Assembly (NCBI GenBank): GCA_017466495.1
Contig: JAFTUB010000142.1
Location: 1-32,468, forward strand
Reading direction: 5' to 3'
Length of the DNA: 32,468 nucleotides
DNA from: Clostridia bacterium
Lineage (GTDB): Bacteria; Bacillota; Clostridia; Oscillospirales; CAG-272
Below, piece after piece: positions 1-8,004 of this stretch. Within the stretch, counting starts at the first letter, position 1; the number at the start of each line of letters is the position of its first letter. Under the pieces are notes generated by a model. That model had not been told where the DNA came from, did no database searches, and was given only the letters and a program-made list of their open reading frames with translations. The position numbers and the translations under genes are program-made.

Positions 1-159
1 CGGCGGCTGATATTCGAATGAATCATTGTGGTAACGAATCGCCAACGAAACGCACACTGCCCCCACAGCCAGCAGAACCGCCAATACAATGATGCACAAA
101 ACGATAAAAATCACCTTCAGCGGTTTTACCGTTTTTCCTGATTGTTTGGTTTTTTTCAA
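1..159 (-). CDS. Membrane-anchored protein, N-terminal part only (exopolysaccharide operon)
   Basis: The first 53 codons of a gene running off the left edge. I place the start at a TTG (157-159) because AGGAGG lies six bases upstream and the codons from there read a typical exported-protein N terminus: a Lys-rich head (LKKTKQSGKTVKPLK), then one hydrophobic helix of about 24 residues (residues 16-40), then a polar outside region. It follows the S26-like peptidase gene by 37 bases, so it is probably the next cistron of the polysaccharide operon. In such operons a single-pass protein of this type is often a LytR-CpsA-Psr ligase, but no catalytic motif is in view, so that is only a guess. It could also be a substrate of the neighbouring peptidase. 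Confidence 0.6.
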   Translation of the reverse strand, partial: MKKTKQSGKTVKPLKVIFIVLCIIVLAVLLAVGAVCVSLAIRYHNDSFEYQPP

Positions 160-196
160 GGAGTGCCTCCTGAGCTTTGCTTAAACATGATATGAC

Positions 197-664
197 TCAC
201 TTCTTTTTTGCCGTCCTCCGCAAAAAAGCGTAGGTCCGCCAAATAAAGGGTCTGAAGATTCGCGTGGGATACCAGATTGCGCGGAGAATACGGGACCGCA
301 TGCTGTCCGGAAGGATTTCACGGCCATCCCGCGAGATGGAGATCACCTCGGCGAGCACCTGATCACGGCAAACGGATTCGCACCATTTCTGCGCGTCTCC
401 GTTTACCAACAGCCTGCCGTCGGGATAAATCCTGCGAATGCGGTGAAGCACAAATTCTCCGTTTTTTCTGCGGAAAAAGATAATCTTGCCCCGGTGTAAT
501 TGATCGGTTTGACGAAGCCGGACGGTGTCCCTGCCCTCCTTCAGGAAGGGCATCATACTCGATCCGGTCACCACGAGGGGAAAAACAGCACCGGTGGAAA
601 GAATTTCCGCAAGTGCCTCGGCATCCCGCAGGGCATCAATGGTGTGAATTTTGATCTCTCGCAT
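197..664 (-). CDS. S24/S26-type signal-peptidase-like protein
   Basis: 155 residues. The motif GSSMMPFL (about residues 35-42) matches the serine-containing box of S26 signal peptidases and S24 LexA-like peptidases. FVLHRI (about 71-76) and VNGDA (about 87-91) match the following boxes. A His where bacterial type I enzymes have Lys suggests the Ser/His (S26B, SipW-like) class. There is no clear N-terminal membrane helix; the only mildly hydrophobic stretch is near the C terminus (AIWYPTRIFRPFIW). The ATG has GGAG four bases upstream. It lies 56 bases after the second tyrosine kinase and 37 before the next gene, so it belongs to the polysaccharide operon. It may process or regulate an exported component of that operon. 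Family assignment is good; substrate and activity are unknown. Confidence 0.75.
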   Translation of the reverse strand: MREIKIHTIDALRDAEALAEILSTGAVFPLVVTGSSMMPFLKEGRDTVRLRQTDQLHRGKIIFFRRKNGEFVLHRIRRIYPDGRLLVNGDAQKWCESVCRDQVLAEVISISRDGREILPDSMRSRILRAIWYPTRIFRPFIWRTYAFLRRTAKKK

Positions 665-720
665 AAAACTCCGAATGCCCGCGTAATATCGGTGAATACT
701 ACGCAGGCAAATTTGATGGA

Positions 721-2277
721 TTACTGATCGGTTTCGGGGGTAGATTTTTCGCGGCGGCTGTGTTTCTTTTTCCGGCGCTTGTCCTTGTTCTCTCCGTAGC
801 CATAGCCATAGCCGTAACCATAGCCATAACCGTAGCCGTAGCCATAACCGTACCGGTATCCGTAACCGTACCGCCCGTATTTACCGTAGTTGACAAAACC
901 GTTGGACGTGCCGTTCAGGATACAGCCCAGGATGGAAGCACCGGATGCCTGAAGCATGTCGATGGCATTCTGAATGCGGGAAATACGGATAGTATCCTGT
1001 TTGACGGTCAGGATAGCGGTATCCGCCACTGCGGCAAACACCGTCGGTGCCGAAGTCAAGCCGATGGGAGAAGTATCGATGATGATATAGTCGCAGCCGC
1101 CGCGGAGATCGTTGAAAATCCCCGACAGGTAGTCATAGTTGAGAACTTCCCACAGGTGATTGGTGCTTACGTTGAACTGCATGACCACCAAGGGAATGTT
1201 TTCGTCGAGCGTCAGTCTGGACAGGCTGATGCGCTGCTTATTGTTGACCTCTTTGCTCTCTTCATCGCAGCCGATGCGCTGCGCAACGCTGGGGTTATGC
1301 AGGTCCCCATCCACAATGACGACCTTTTTGTTCATCTTCGCGAGGGAGATCGCCAGGTTCACCGCAACCGAGGTCTTGCCTTCGGCGGGGGCTGTGCTGG
1401 TCACAAGAATAACCTTCTTGTCCCCCAGTGCGCTGACAATGGAATTCCGGCAGTCCCGGAAAGACTCGAGATATCCGTCACTTACCATGGGATTGGTGAT
1501 CAGGATATCGCGGTTGATCTCCTTGCGGTACTTTTTGAAGGCAACCTCAGGAAGGGTGCCGAGGCAGTGCTGATTGAGCTTTAGGCGAATATCCTTCCGG
1601 CTCCGGATGGTACGGCGCATGGTTGCGTAGAAGAAGATCCAAACAACGCCGAGCACAAGACCGATTACTGCGCCCTTGAATATATGGCTCCAGCCGTTGA
1701 ATTGGTTATAGGGTGCATCCGGGACCCGGGGCTGATTGAAAATATGGAGATCTACATTTCCGATGACATATTCCGCAACGGTAGGATAATTCTTGATCAC
1801 CGACTGCAGCACATCATAGGTTGCCTGCGGGTCGCCTCCGGTTGCTGTGACGGTAAACATATTGGTCCCCGGTACCGATGTGGACGCCAGGGCACAGGGG
1901 ATATACGGAATGCCGAGGTCTGTGCAGATGATATCATTCAGAATTCTGCTCTTCATAATGCTCGGGAAGGTAGAGGCGAGCTGAACGGCGGTAGTACGGT
2001 TGTAAGAAAAGGAATAAGAGGTAATCCCCATATTGGATGCCCCCAACTCCTGGGTCTGAACCGTGAACGTGACCGACGACTGATACACCGGCACGAACCG
2101 CGCGTGGTTCCTGCAGAACAGAATCGCCGCACCGGCAATCATCAATATCAAGCAAAGCCACCAGAATTTCCGAACCGCTTTGATGATATCCGGCAGACGT
2201 ATTTCCAAAAGGTCATCGCGCTCTGCGGATGTGCCCGAGATTTCTTTGGTTGTCATTTTTTCCTTCATTTTTGTCAC
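721..2277 (-). CDS. Polysaccharide chain-length regulator fused to BY-type tyrosine kinase, Tyr-Gly tail
   Basis: 518 residues, with Wzz and kinase halves in one chain. Membrane helices lie near residues 38-54 and 202-217 around an extracellular Wzz-like domain. The cytoplasmic kinase carries Walker A (TSTAPAEGKTS, about 293-303), Walker A' (VVIVDGDLHNP, 319-329) and Walker B (YIIIDTSP, 397-404), typical of CapB/CpsD/Wzc enzymes that autophosphorylate a C-terminal tyrosine cluster. Here that cluster (464-495) is very regular: ten Tyr-Gly pairs in a row after four looser ones, then a Lys/Arg-rich end. The most upstream start is GTG at 2277; ATGs at codons 4 and 8 are also possible, and the latter has AAGGA just upstream. 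Only 11 bases separate it from the preceding kinase. It probably controls polymer length and export with the PHP phosphatase. Confidence 0.9.
   Translation of the reverse strand: MTKMKEKMTTKEISGTSAERDDLLEIRLPDIIKAVRKFWWLCLILMIAGAAILFCRNHARFVPVYQSSVTFTVQTQELGASNMGITSYSFSYNRTTAVQLASTFPSIMKSRILNDIICTDLGIPYIPCALASTSVPGTNMFTVTATGGDPQATYDVLQSVIKNYPTVAEYVIGNVDLHIFNQPRVPDAPYNQFNGWSHIFKGAVIGLVLGVVWIFFYATMRRTIRSRKDIRLKLNQHCLGTLPEVAFKKYRKEINRDILITNPMVSDGYLESFRDCRNSIVSALGDKKVILVTSTAPAEGKTSVAVNLAISLAKMNKKVVIVDGDLHNPSVAQRIGCDEESKEVNNKQRISLSRLTLDENIPLVVMQFNVSTNHLWEVLNYDYLSGIFNDLRGGCDYIIIDTSPIGLTSAPTVFAAVADTAILTVKQDTIRISRIQNAIDMLQASGASILGCILNGTSNGFVNYGKYGRYGYGYRYGYGYGYGYGYGYGYGYGYGENKDKRRKKKHSRREKSTPETDQ
793..852 (-). 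repeat. Ten-unit TAYGGN hexamer repeat coding Tyr-Gly
   Basis: Ten hexamers of the form TAC/TAT-GGN in frame, each coding Tyr-Gly, at the 3' end of the second tyrosine kinase gene. Third positions vary (GGC, GGT, GGA; TAC, TAT), so the array is not a perfect microsatellite, but it could still expand or contract in six-base, frame-preserving steps. A looser continuation of the same pattern extends to about position 890. Confidence 0.9.
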
Positions 2278-2288
2278 CGTAATCGTGC

Positions 2289-3761
2289 TTATTCATTGGG
2301 AGTGTCGTCTTCATGGGCGCGGGGGGCGTATCTGTCGTACCTTCTGTAGGCGCCGCCGGCTTTGCCGTAATATCCCGTCTCATCAAGACCGAACTGAGAA
2401 AACAGTGCAAATTCCCGATGTACCGCATTGAGTACGCATCCCACAAACGTATCGGTTTTTTCCTTCAGGGACAGGATCGCATCGTTGATGTCGGCCGCAT
2501 ACACATAGTCGGTACGGAGGACAACAATGGATTTGTCCACGAACCGCATAAATGTGGTCACATCGGCGGCAACCGAAAGCGGAGGCGTATCGATGAGAAC
2601 ATAATCGTAGTCCATCTCGTTGCGGATCTTATCCAGCATCGAGTGTGCGGTATAGTTGTGAATCCAATGCACATAGTCGCTGTGGCTGGAGAAGTTGACC
2701 ATCAGGTCGATCCCCGTCTTCAGGTAAGGCCGGGGGGCATACTGTTCCATTCCAACCTTCCCCGCGAGGAGGGACGCAAAATCGTGCTCACCTGTGTTCG
2801 GGAGGCTGAAAATCTTATGGACAGCGGGTTTCTTGAAGTCCATATCCAGCAGGGCGACGCGGTGACCGCGCTCTGCCAGGGCAAGGGCGATATTGGCGAT
2901 TGTGGTGGACTTTCCTTCGTTCTCTGCCAGAGAGGTCACCAGAAAAACCTTGCCGTGCTCGGTTCGGTTGATGTATTCGATGCGATTCGCGATTTTGTGG
3001 TAATTCTCGGTAAACTGATAGCTGATATAGGCGTTGTTGATCAGAAGCGGAGCCTTTTTTCCGGCAAGCACATCACGAAGAGAGCGCTTGCTTCTTTCGT
3101 ACAGGACGGTTCCGAACAGCTTGGAATCCACCTTTTCCTTGAAGGCTTTTTCATCTTTGACCGTGGCACGGGGGACCGACCGATACACGATCAACGCCAG
3201 CACCGCCGCCGAACAGCCAAGCACGATCAGCGTTCGGTTGCCATCCGAGATAGTGTTGGATGGGGCTGTGGGGAAGTTGGGCGCGCGCATGATGTCAATG
3301 ACGGAATCGGAGAAAACCGCCTCGGAGATCTGCGGATAGATCTCAAGGATAGCGCAAAGCTCAGTATAGGACAACGCCGGGGAGGATGTGGTCACACTGA
3401 CGGTGAATATATTGGTATTGTCCAGTACAGAGGAAGATACGCTGCCCACAAAGCGATCGGTCTTCATATGCGCTGCGGCATATTCCTTCATCGTCTGCTG
3501 CTTAAAGACTTCGGTATAGATCTTGGCCATTTCAGAAGACGAGGCAAGGTTGGTATACGAGTAGGAAGCTGCATTTCTGACATTCACAATCAGCGTTGCG
3601 GTACTGGTATACATGGGGGTATACATACTCTGATTCCAGATGTGTACCGACATCAAGCCGATAAGTGCTGCCAGTACAATCACCCATAAATTCATGACAA
3701 TATCCCGTATCAGGCTGTACGGCTCAATATGAATCCTGTTTTGCTTTTCGTGTTCGTTCAC
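2289..3761 (-). CDS. Polysaccharide chain-length regulator fused to BY-type tyrosine kinase (first copy)
   Basis: 490 residues with the same layout as the downstream kinase but clearly diverged. Helices lie near residues 22-40 and 176-193. Walker A is TSLAENEGKST (276-286), Walker A' is RVALLDMDFKKP (301-312), and Walker B is YVLIDTPP (387-394). The C terminus has a short tyrosine cluster (GYYGKAGGAYRRYDRYAP) without the Tyr-Gly array. The start is GTG at 3761 with only a weak GGAT-type ribosome site, so translation may be modest or the start could differ. It follows the Ig-like gene by 40 bases and precedes the second kinase by 11. Its role is probably assembly or chain-length control of exopolysaccharide. 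Having two full Wzz-kinase fusions side by side suggests two interacting or alternative regulators. Confidence 0.9.
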   Translation of the reverse strand: MNEHEKQNRIHIEPYSLIRDIVMNLWVIVLAALIGLMSVHIWNQSMYTPMYTSTATLIVNVRNAASYSYTNLASSSEMAKIYTEVFKQQTMKEYAAAHMKTDRFVGSVSSSVLDNTNIFTVSVTTSSPALSYTELCAILEIYPQISEAVFSDSVIDIMRAPNFPTAPSNTISDGNRTLIVLGCSAAVLALIVYRSVPRATVKDEKAFKEKVDSKLFGTVLYERSKRSLRDVLAGKKAPLLINNAYISYQFTENYHKIANRIEYINRTEHGKVFLVTSLAENEGKSTTIANIALALAERGHRVALLDMDFKKPAVHKIFSLPNTGEHDFASLLAGKVGMEQYAPRPYLKTGIDLMVNFSSHSDYVHWIHNYTAHSMLDKIRNEMDYDYVLIDTPPLSVAADVTTFMRFVDKSIVVLRTDYVYAADINDAILSLKEKTDTFVGCVLNAVHREFALFSQFGLDETGYYGKAGGAYRRYDRYAPRAHEDDTPNE

Positions 3762-3801
3762 TTGCTATATCATCCAATCCAGTTAGAATTTTGGGGGGCA
3801 G

Positions 3802-4614
3802 TCATCTGACAATGATCAGCAGAATCTCATGGCCCACCCGGCCCATGCTGTCCGAGACCCGGTAATGAACCTCGTACATCCCGGGGGCGGAGGGATCAAA
3901 ATTGGTGTCGATATTGATCTGTCCCGTGAGATCGGTTCCGTCAGCACTGACAGCGGAGAGCACATTGCCCAAGATGTCATACTCTTCGCCGACCCCAAGA
4001 TAGACCATGTACTCGTTCAGTTCAATCTCCGGCCCGGACAGACTGCTTTCCTCCACATAAACGGGGAACTGCTGGACGATCATATCGCCCTTGCTGTTGC
4101 TCACCTTTGCGGAAATGTAGTACACAGCGGCAATATTGGCGGTATACTCATTCGCAGTGACAATCACCTTGCTGCTGATATCTCCGTCAATGCTGTCCAC
4201 GGCACCGAGAACGCTGCGGATGTTGATGTTCTGGGAAATGTTGAAGACCAGCGAATCCGACAGTTGGAATCTTGGCAGCGTATAGTTGGCATAGACGATC
4301 GTTCGGGTCGCAGATGCGACATGATTATCGCTGTCGCACACGGCGTATTTCACCACCGAGGTGCCGGGCTTGACAAACCGGGAAATCGACTCGACGATGA
4401 TCTTATCGGTAATATCGCCATCCTTTTCGTCGTGAGCGGTGACGCCCTGCAGCAGGTCTTCTGTTTTCACATCGAGACCGACTTCCAGGACACCGTCCGG
4501 GATGGCAATCTGCGGTACTGTCTTGTCAACGCTCAGCTGTTGGAATTGAAAGAGAATGAAGATGACAAGAACAACGATGAATAAGGATGTCACACAAAAA
4601 CGGAGAATTTTCAT
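3802..4614 (-). CDS. Membrane-anchored Ig-like (DUF5011/HYR-type) repeat protein
   Basis: 270 residues: a short N terminus, one hydrophobic helix (about residues 7-25), and the rest outside the membrane. The outside part reads as about three beta-sandwich repeats of roughly 75-80 residues. They share DGDIT-like and Y-V-S-D/N-like motifs: AHDEKDGDITDKI then KYAVCDSDNHVAS; VDSIDGDISSKV then YYISAKVSNSKGD; and GTDLTGQINIDT then VHYRVSDSMGRVG. This is the pattern of bacterial Ig-like DUF5011/HYR domains, which have no enzymatic function and usually mediate surface contacts. The gene sits between the PHP phosphatase (50 bases) and the first tyrosine kinase (40 bases). A job in the polysaccharide export or anchoring machinery is inferred from position only. 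The ATG has a poor ribosome site. Confidence 0.7.
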   Translation of the reverse strand: MKILRFCVTSLFIVVLVIFILFQFQQLSVDKTVPQIAIPDGVLEVGLDVKTEDLLQGVTAHDEKDGDITDKIIVESISRFVKPGTSVVKYAVCDSDNHVASATRTIVYANYTLPRFQLSDSLVFNISQNINIRSVLGAVDSIDGDISSKVIVTANEYTANIAAVYYISAKVSNSKGDMIVQQFPVYVEESSLSGPEIELNEYMVYLGVGEEYDILGNVLSAVSADGTDLTGQINIDTNFDPSAPGMYEVHYRVSDSMGRVGHEILLIIVR

Positions 4615-4664
4615 TTATACTTGATCGCTCCCATCTGAAACATATACAGAACGGTATTGGTGGA

Positions 4665-5393
4665 TTAATGGCCGTAGGAATGGATCGCTCGGTTTGCCGC
4701 GACCTTGGCCGGGTTGACCAGCATAAGGTGATCGGCATAATCGATGGAATACTGCTCGCTGATGAATGCGTGCACATTGCGCAGGCTGGGGGATCTTCCG
4801 TACGGACTGTGGGCATCACTGGCAACAAAATCCGCCAGATAGTGATCCAACAGATATGCGGCGGTCCGCATGGCGTCCATGCCGAAGAAGCCCTTGAGAC
4901 TTCCTTTGTTGATTTGAAGGAGCGCGCCGGCTGCTTTCAATTTCCCTGCAAGAAAAACATCCTCGGCAATGGCAGCATAGCGTTCGGGATGCGCAATAAT
5001 GGGGATCAGCCCACCCGCACGCAGACGGGAAACCGCATCGCTCAAAATGCGCGTATGCGCCGTGGGAACGAATTCGACAAGCGTATACGGCGTTTTGTTG
5101 ATGGTAACGGGATAGCCGTTTTCCACATCGCGAATCTGCCGCACATAATTTTCGGTCAGATAGACCTCCTGCCCGAGATAGAGGGCGATGGGAATCCTGC
5201 GCGCCGTGATTTCTTTCTTCAGTTCCCTGAAGGCATTAACCAGTGTGCCGTACGAATACGGACCGCTGTGGGGAGTGCAGATAATTCCCCGCGTACCGTT
5301 CTCAAAGGCGGATTGTGCCATCATCAGGCTGTCGTCAATCGAGAAGGCCCCATCATCCAGACCGGGGAGAATATGACAATGGATATCGATCAT
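4665..5393 (-). CDS. PHP-family protein-tyrosine phosphatase (CpsB/YwqE type)
   Basis: 242 residues. It begins with the metal-binding motif DIHCHILPGLDDGA and continues with TPHSGPY, AHPERY and ASDAHS, the His/Asp ligands of the polymerase-and-histidinol-phosphatase fold in Gram-positive CpsB/CapC/YwqE phosphatases. These manganese-dependent enzymes dephosphorylate the tyrosine cluster of BY kinases, and two such kinases lie downstream in the same operon. I chose ATG at 5391-5393 because AAAGGAG lies ten bases upstream and the conserved domain begins directly after it. A GTG one codon earlier is possible, and a longer frame to 5435 lacks a ribosome site. It is the first gene of the operon, about 190 bases downstream of the predicted transcription start. 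Confidence 0.93.
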   Translation of the reverse strand: MIDIHCHILPGLDDGAFSIDDSLMMAQSAFENGTRGIICTPHSGPYSYGTLVNAFRELKKEITARRIPIALYLGQEVYLTENYVRQIRDVENGYPVTINKTPYTLVEFVPTAHTRILSDAVSRLRAGGLIPIIAHPERYAAIAEDVFLAGKLKAAGALLQINKGSLKGFFGMDAMRTAAYLLDHYLADFVASDAHSPYGRSPSLRNVHAFISEQYSIDYADHLMLVNPAKVAANRAIHSYGH

Positions 5394-5591
5394 CACGTCG
5401 GTTCTCCTTTCCCCGGCACTGCGTAATGTATCCAAGAGAGCAGATTGCGCATGTCAGGATCTCACTCATTTGCCTATCCGATCAATCCCGCAATTTGCTC
5501 ATTTTCCCATATCGGGTTCCTTCGGCAAACAGGTCGATTTTCGTGTTATTTCCCCGTTTTCCGAACCTTCCCCCATTTTATCGTCGATAAT

Positions 5592-5620
5592 ATTGTACAT
5601 CAATTCTTCATAATTGTCAA
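5592..5620 (-). promoter_or_regulatory. Sigma-A promoter of the exopolysaccharide operon
   Basis: On the minus strand TTGACA (5615-5620), 17 bases, TACAAT (5592-5597): a near-consensus housekeeping promoter and the only good one before the phosphatase gene. It implies a leader of about 190 bases (5394-5585). I see no terminator or recognised riboswitch in that leader. Confidence 0.85.
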
Positions 5621-5783
5621 TACTTTATGCCAATATGAAGGGAATTCCATCTTCGGCGTTTTTGCCGCCGTTTTGCGTTTTTCGTCCATGTCAATTCGGT
5701 TCCGGATTATCATAAAAGCCAAAGAATCCCCCCATGGGATGAAGGACCATTCCCTTCCGCCGCCGATACAGCAGACGACGCAG
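5621..5783. other. Non-coding stretch between the catalase terminator and the polysaccharide promoter
   Basis: No gene could be supported here. Minus-strand reading frames cross it but lack a ribosome site and continue through the hairpin at 5784-5819. A small stem is possible at 5746-5762 (GAAGG and CCTTC arms on the minus strand). Nothing else was recognised. Confidence 0.5.
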
Positions 5784-5819
5784 AACGGGGTGCCGCGCTG
5801 ACTCGCGCGGCACCCCGTT
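5784..5819. terminator. Strong hairpin downstream of manganese catalase
   Basis: Fifteen-base perfect arms (AACGGGGTGCCGCGC and its complement) around a six-base loop. The T-rich tail is better on the plus strand (GTTGGGTTTGTTTTG) than on the minus strand, yet the only gene ending here is the minus-strand catalase. The core is almost identical to the hairpin at 8005-8031. Confidence 0.7.
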
Positions 5820-5877
5820 GGGTTTGTTTTGACGGTGGGAACACCGCCCTGCTGCAGACGGTGCGGTCTGCAGATTT

Positions 5878-6540
5878 TCATCTGAACGCCGGTGCGTGGG
5901 TTTCCTCGGCGGCAAAGGCATTGGGCCCGGGATTCGACATAGAGAAATACATCCTGGCAGCCTTGGTGGTGCCGAAGTCACGGTTGGAGCCGGTATCCTG
6001 CACCCGATTGAAGGCATCCCGGAACATCTGATTGTGGGCCTCCTCGCGGTTGAGCAGGAAATCAATGGTCTCCCTCACCTTCTTATCCTCGATCTGCCGG
6101 TAGAGATACTCGTACACCACCTTGGCCCTCTGCTCGGATGCGATATTGGACAGCAGGTCGGCACAGAGGTCGCCGGTGACGGTGACGTAGTCGGCCGTCC
6201 AGGAATAGCCCGAGGCGTTGATCAGCCCGGGATTGAGGCCCAGCAGAACATGGGTCTGCACCTCCCCCGCCTGAACGCTTGCGGCATCCACGTCATGACC
6301 GTTGAGGAGATTGATGGTCTGCGCCACCATTTCCATATGCCCCAGCTCCTCAGCGGCGATATCAAGGAAAAGATCCTTGATCTCGGGGTCCTTGATCCGG
6401 AAGCTTTGGGACATATACTGCATGGCCGCCTTCAACTCGCCGTTGCCGCCCCCCAGCTGCTCCTGCAGAAGCACCGCGTACTGGGGATTGGGCCGTTCCA
6501 CCTCCACCGGGTGAAAGAGCATTTTTTCGTGTTTGAACAT
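5878..6540 (-). CDS. Manganese (non-haem) catalase, CotJC-like
   Basis: 220 residues. Two ferritin-like helix motifs carry the di-manganese ligands: an early Glu-rich helix (LLQEQLGGGNGELKAAMQY), AAEELGHMEM (about residues 62-71) and NREEAHNQMF (about 158-167). The length and opening (MFKHEKMLFHPVEVERPNPQYA) match Firmicutes Mn-catalases and the spore-coat protein CotJC. It converts hydrogen peroxide to water and oxygen. The spore-coat partners CotJA and CotJB are not adjacent, so a vegetative stress role is as likely as a spore role. It lies 68 bases downstream of the FAD/Rieske gene, probably in the same transcript. The SD (GGGAGGT) is about 11 bases from the ATG, a slightly long spacing. 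Confidence 0.93.
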   Translation of the reverse strand: MFKHEKMLFHPVEVERPNPQYAVLLQEQLGGGNGELKAAMQYMSQSFRIKDPEIKDLFLDIAAEELGHMEMVAQTINLLNGHDVDAASVQAGEVQTHVLLGLNPGLINASGYSWTADYVTVTGDLCADLLSNIASEQRAKVVYEYLYRQIEDKKVRETIDFLLNREEAHNQMFRDAFNRVQDTGSNRDFGTTKAARMYFSMSNPGPNAFAAEETHAPAFR

Positions 6541-6608
6541 GAGAAATATTGACCTCCCTTTATGGATTTGTATCTATTCTTTCCCATCAGCGGCTGAAGT
6601 ATACTTCT

Positions 6609-7907
6609 CTACATGGGTTTGTCATCTGTGGCGGGGTTGTCGAGCAGCTCACCATTCTCGGTAAATCGGGAACCGTGACAGGGGCAGTCCCAGCTGTGCT
6701 CGGCACGGTTGTATTTGAGGGCGCAGCCAAGATGGGGACATCGAGGCACGGTAGGGGTGAGCAATCCTGCCAGGGATTCCATGGCGTTGACGGCCAGCTG
6801 GGGGCGGAGAATGCTTCGGGAGGGGGAAAACAGAGCCGCACAGGGGTTCTCCTTCCCCTGCACCAGGTCGCAGAGAATATCGGCGGCGGCCATGGCCTGG
6901 GTCATGCCCCATTTATTGAAGCCCGTCGCCACAAACAGATGGGGGGTAAACCGGGCATACCGCCCGATATAGGGCATTCCGTCCAGGGTCATGCAGTCCT
7001 GGGTGGCCCAGCGGTCTGCGATCTCGGCCCCGGGATAGTGCTCTGCCGCAAAGGCCTCCAGCTCCTGCCAGCATCCCCCCTGCTTTCCCGTGCGATGACC
7101 GCCCCCGCCGAGAAGCAGGAGGTCACCCCAGGCGCGGAAGGACAACCCGGTGTCGGCCTCGTCCACATACATCCCGTCGGGAATCTGCGCTCCGCGCAGG
7201 GCAAGGACATAGGAACGGTGCTGATAGAGCTTGAGAAAATAGCACCCGTGCTTGTTGAGCATGGGAAAATGGGTGGCCACAATGAGGGAATTGTATGCGA
7301 TCTCCCCCCGGTTGGTAACCGCCCGGTTGGGCTTCAGTTCCACCACCCGGGTTCGCTCGTGAATGGGCAGATCCCCGGCAATGGCGTACAGAAATTTCAG
7401 GGGATGAAACTGGGCCTGGTCCCGCACCCGCACCGCACCCGCCACCGGAAATGGGAGTCCGGGGGCGTCAGACAGTTCGGCCTTCACGCCGAGGCGGTTG
7501 AGGGCGGCCACCTCCTCCTCGATTTTCTTCCGGTCGCGGAGGGAATAGACATAGGAATCCCTCTTCTCGTAGTCGCAGTCAATGTCCCGGCAAAGCGCGG
7601 CGTAGGCCTTCGCCGCCTTGATCTGGGCCGACACATAAATGCGGGCCTTGTCCTCGCCGAAGCGGCGGATCAAGTCGCGATAGATCAGCCCGTGACTCAG
7701 GGTGATCTTGGCGGTAGTGTTTTTGGTGATCCCCCCACAGATCTCATCGGCCTCCACCAGCATACAGTCCACCCCGGCCCCTTTGAGCCGATGAGCGCAC
7801 AGAATCCCCGCGATGCCGCCCCCGATGATCAGCACATCGGTGCGCATATTCCCGTGCGCCGGGGGAAAATGCACCCGCTCTGCCGACGCTTCCCAAACCA
7901 TACTCAT
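6609..7907 (-). CDS. FAD-dependent oxidoreductase with C-terminal Rieske [2Fe-2S] domain
   Basis: 432 residues. A Rossmann dinucleotide motif DVLIIGGGIAGILCAHRL lies close to the N terminus (about residues 18-35), followed by a glycine-oxidase/DAO-type fold. The C terminus is a Rieske domain with both metal-binding boxes: CPHLGC (Cys and His) and, about 12 residues on, CPCHGSRF. The combination is seen in proteins that pass electrons between an amine/amino-acid-oxidase-like flavin site and the Rieske cluster; the substrate is unknown. The start is ATG at 7905-7907, with GGAGG seven bases upstream, which rules out a longer frame reaching 8000. It is followed by manganese catalase, consistent with peroxide produced by the flavin site being removed by the next gene. 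That link is inference. Confidence 0.88.
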   Translation of the reverse strand: MSMVWEASAERVHFPPAHGNMRTDVLIIGGGIAGILCAHRLKGAGVDCMLVEADEICGGITKNTTAKITLSHGLIYRDLIRRFGEDKARIYVSAQIKAAKAYAALCRDIDCDYEKRDSYVYSLRDRKKIEEEVAALNRLGVKAELSDAPGLPFPVAGAVRVRDQAQFHPLKFLYAIAGDLPIHERTRVVELKPNRAVTNRGEIAYNSLIVATHFPMLNKHGCYFLKLYQHRSYVLALRGAQIPDGMYVDEADTGLSFRAWGDLLLLGGGGHRTGKQGGCWQELEAFAAEHYPGAEIADRWATQDCMTLDGMPYIGRYARFTPHLFVATGFNKWGMTQAMAAADILCDLVQGKENPCAALFSPSRSILRPQLAVNAMESLAGLLTPTVPRCPHLGCALKYNRAEHSWDCPCHGSRFTENGELLDNPATDDKPM

Positions 7908-8004
7908 TCTTCCACCTCCGGCCTGTGATGGAGGTAGTATTCCCAGCCGATGCCCCCGGCATACCTGCTGATTTCTCCCCATGGTCGGTGAAAAAAACAA
8001 AATA

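Noticed and set aside
1684..4584. Plus-strand frames opposite the kinase and Ig-like genes
   Set aside because: They are antisense to clear family members and have no coding signals of their own.
5600..6065. Minus-strand frames between the catalase and the polysaccharide operon
   Set aside because: They run through the terminator hairpin and lack ribosome sites.
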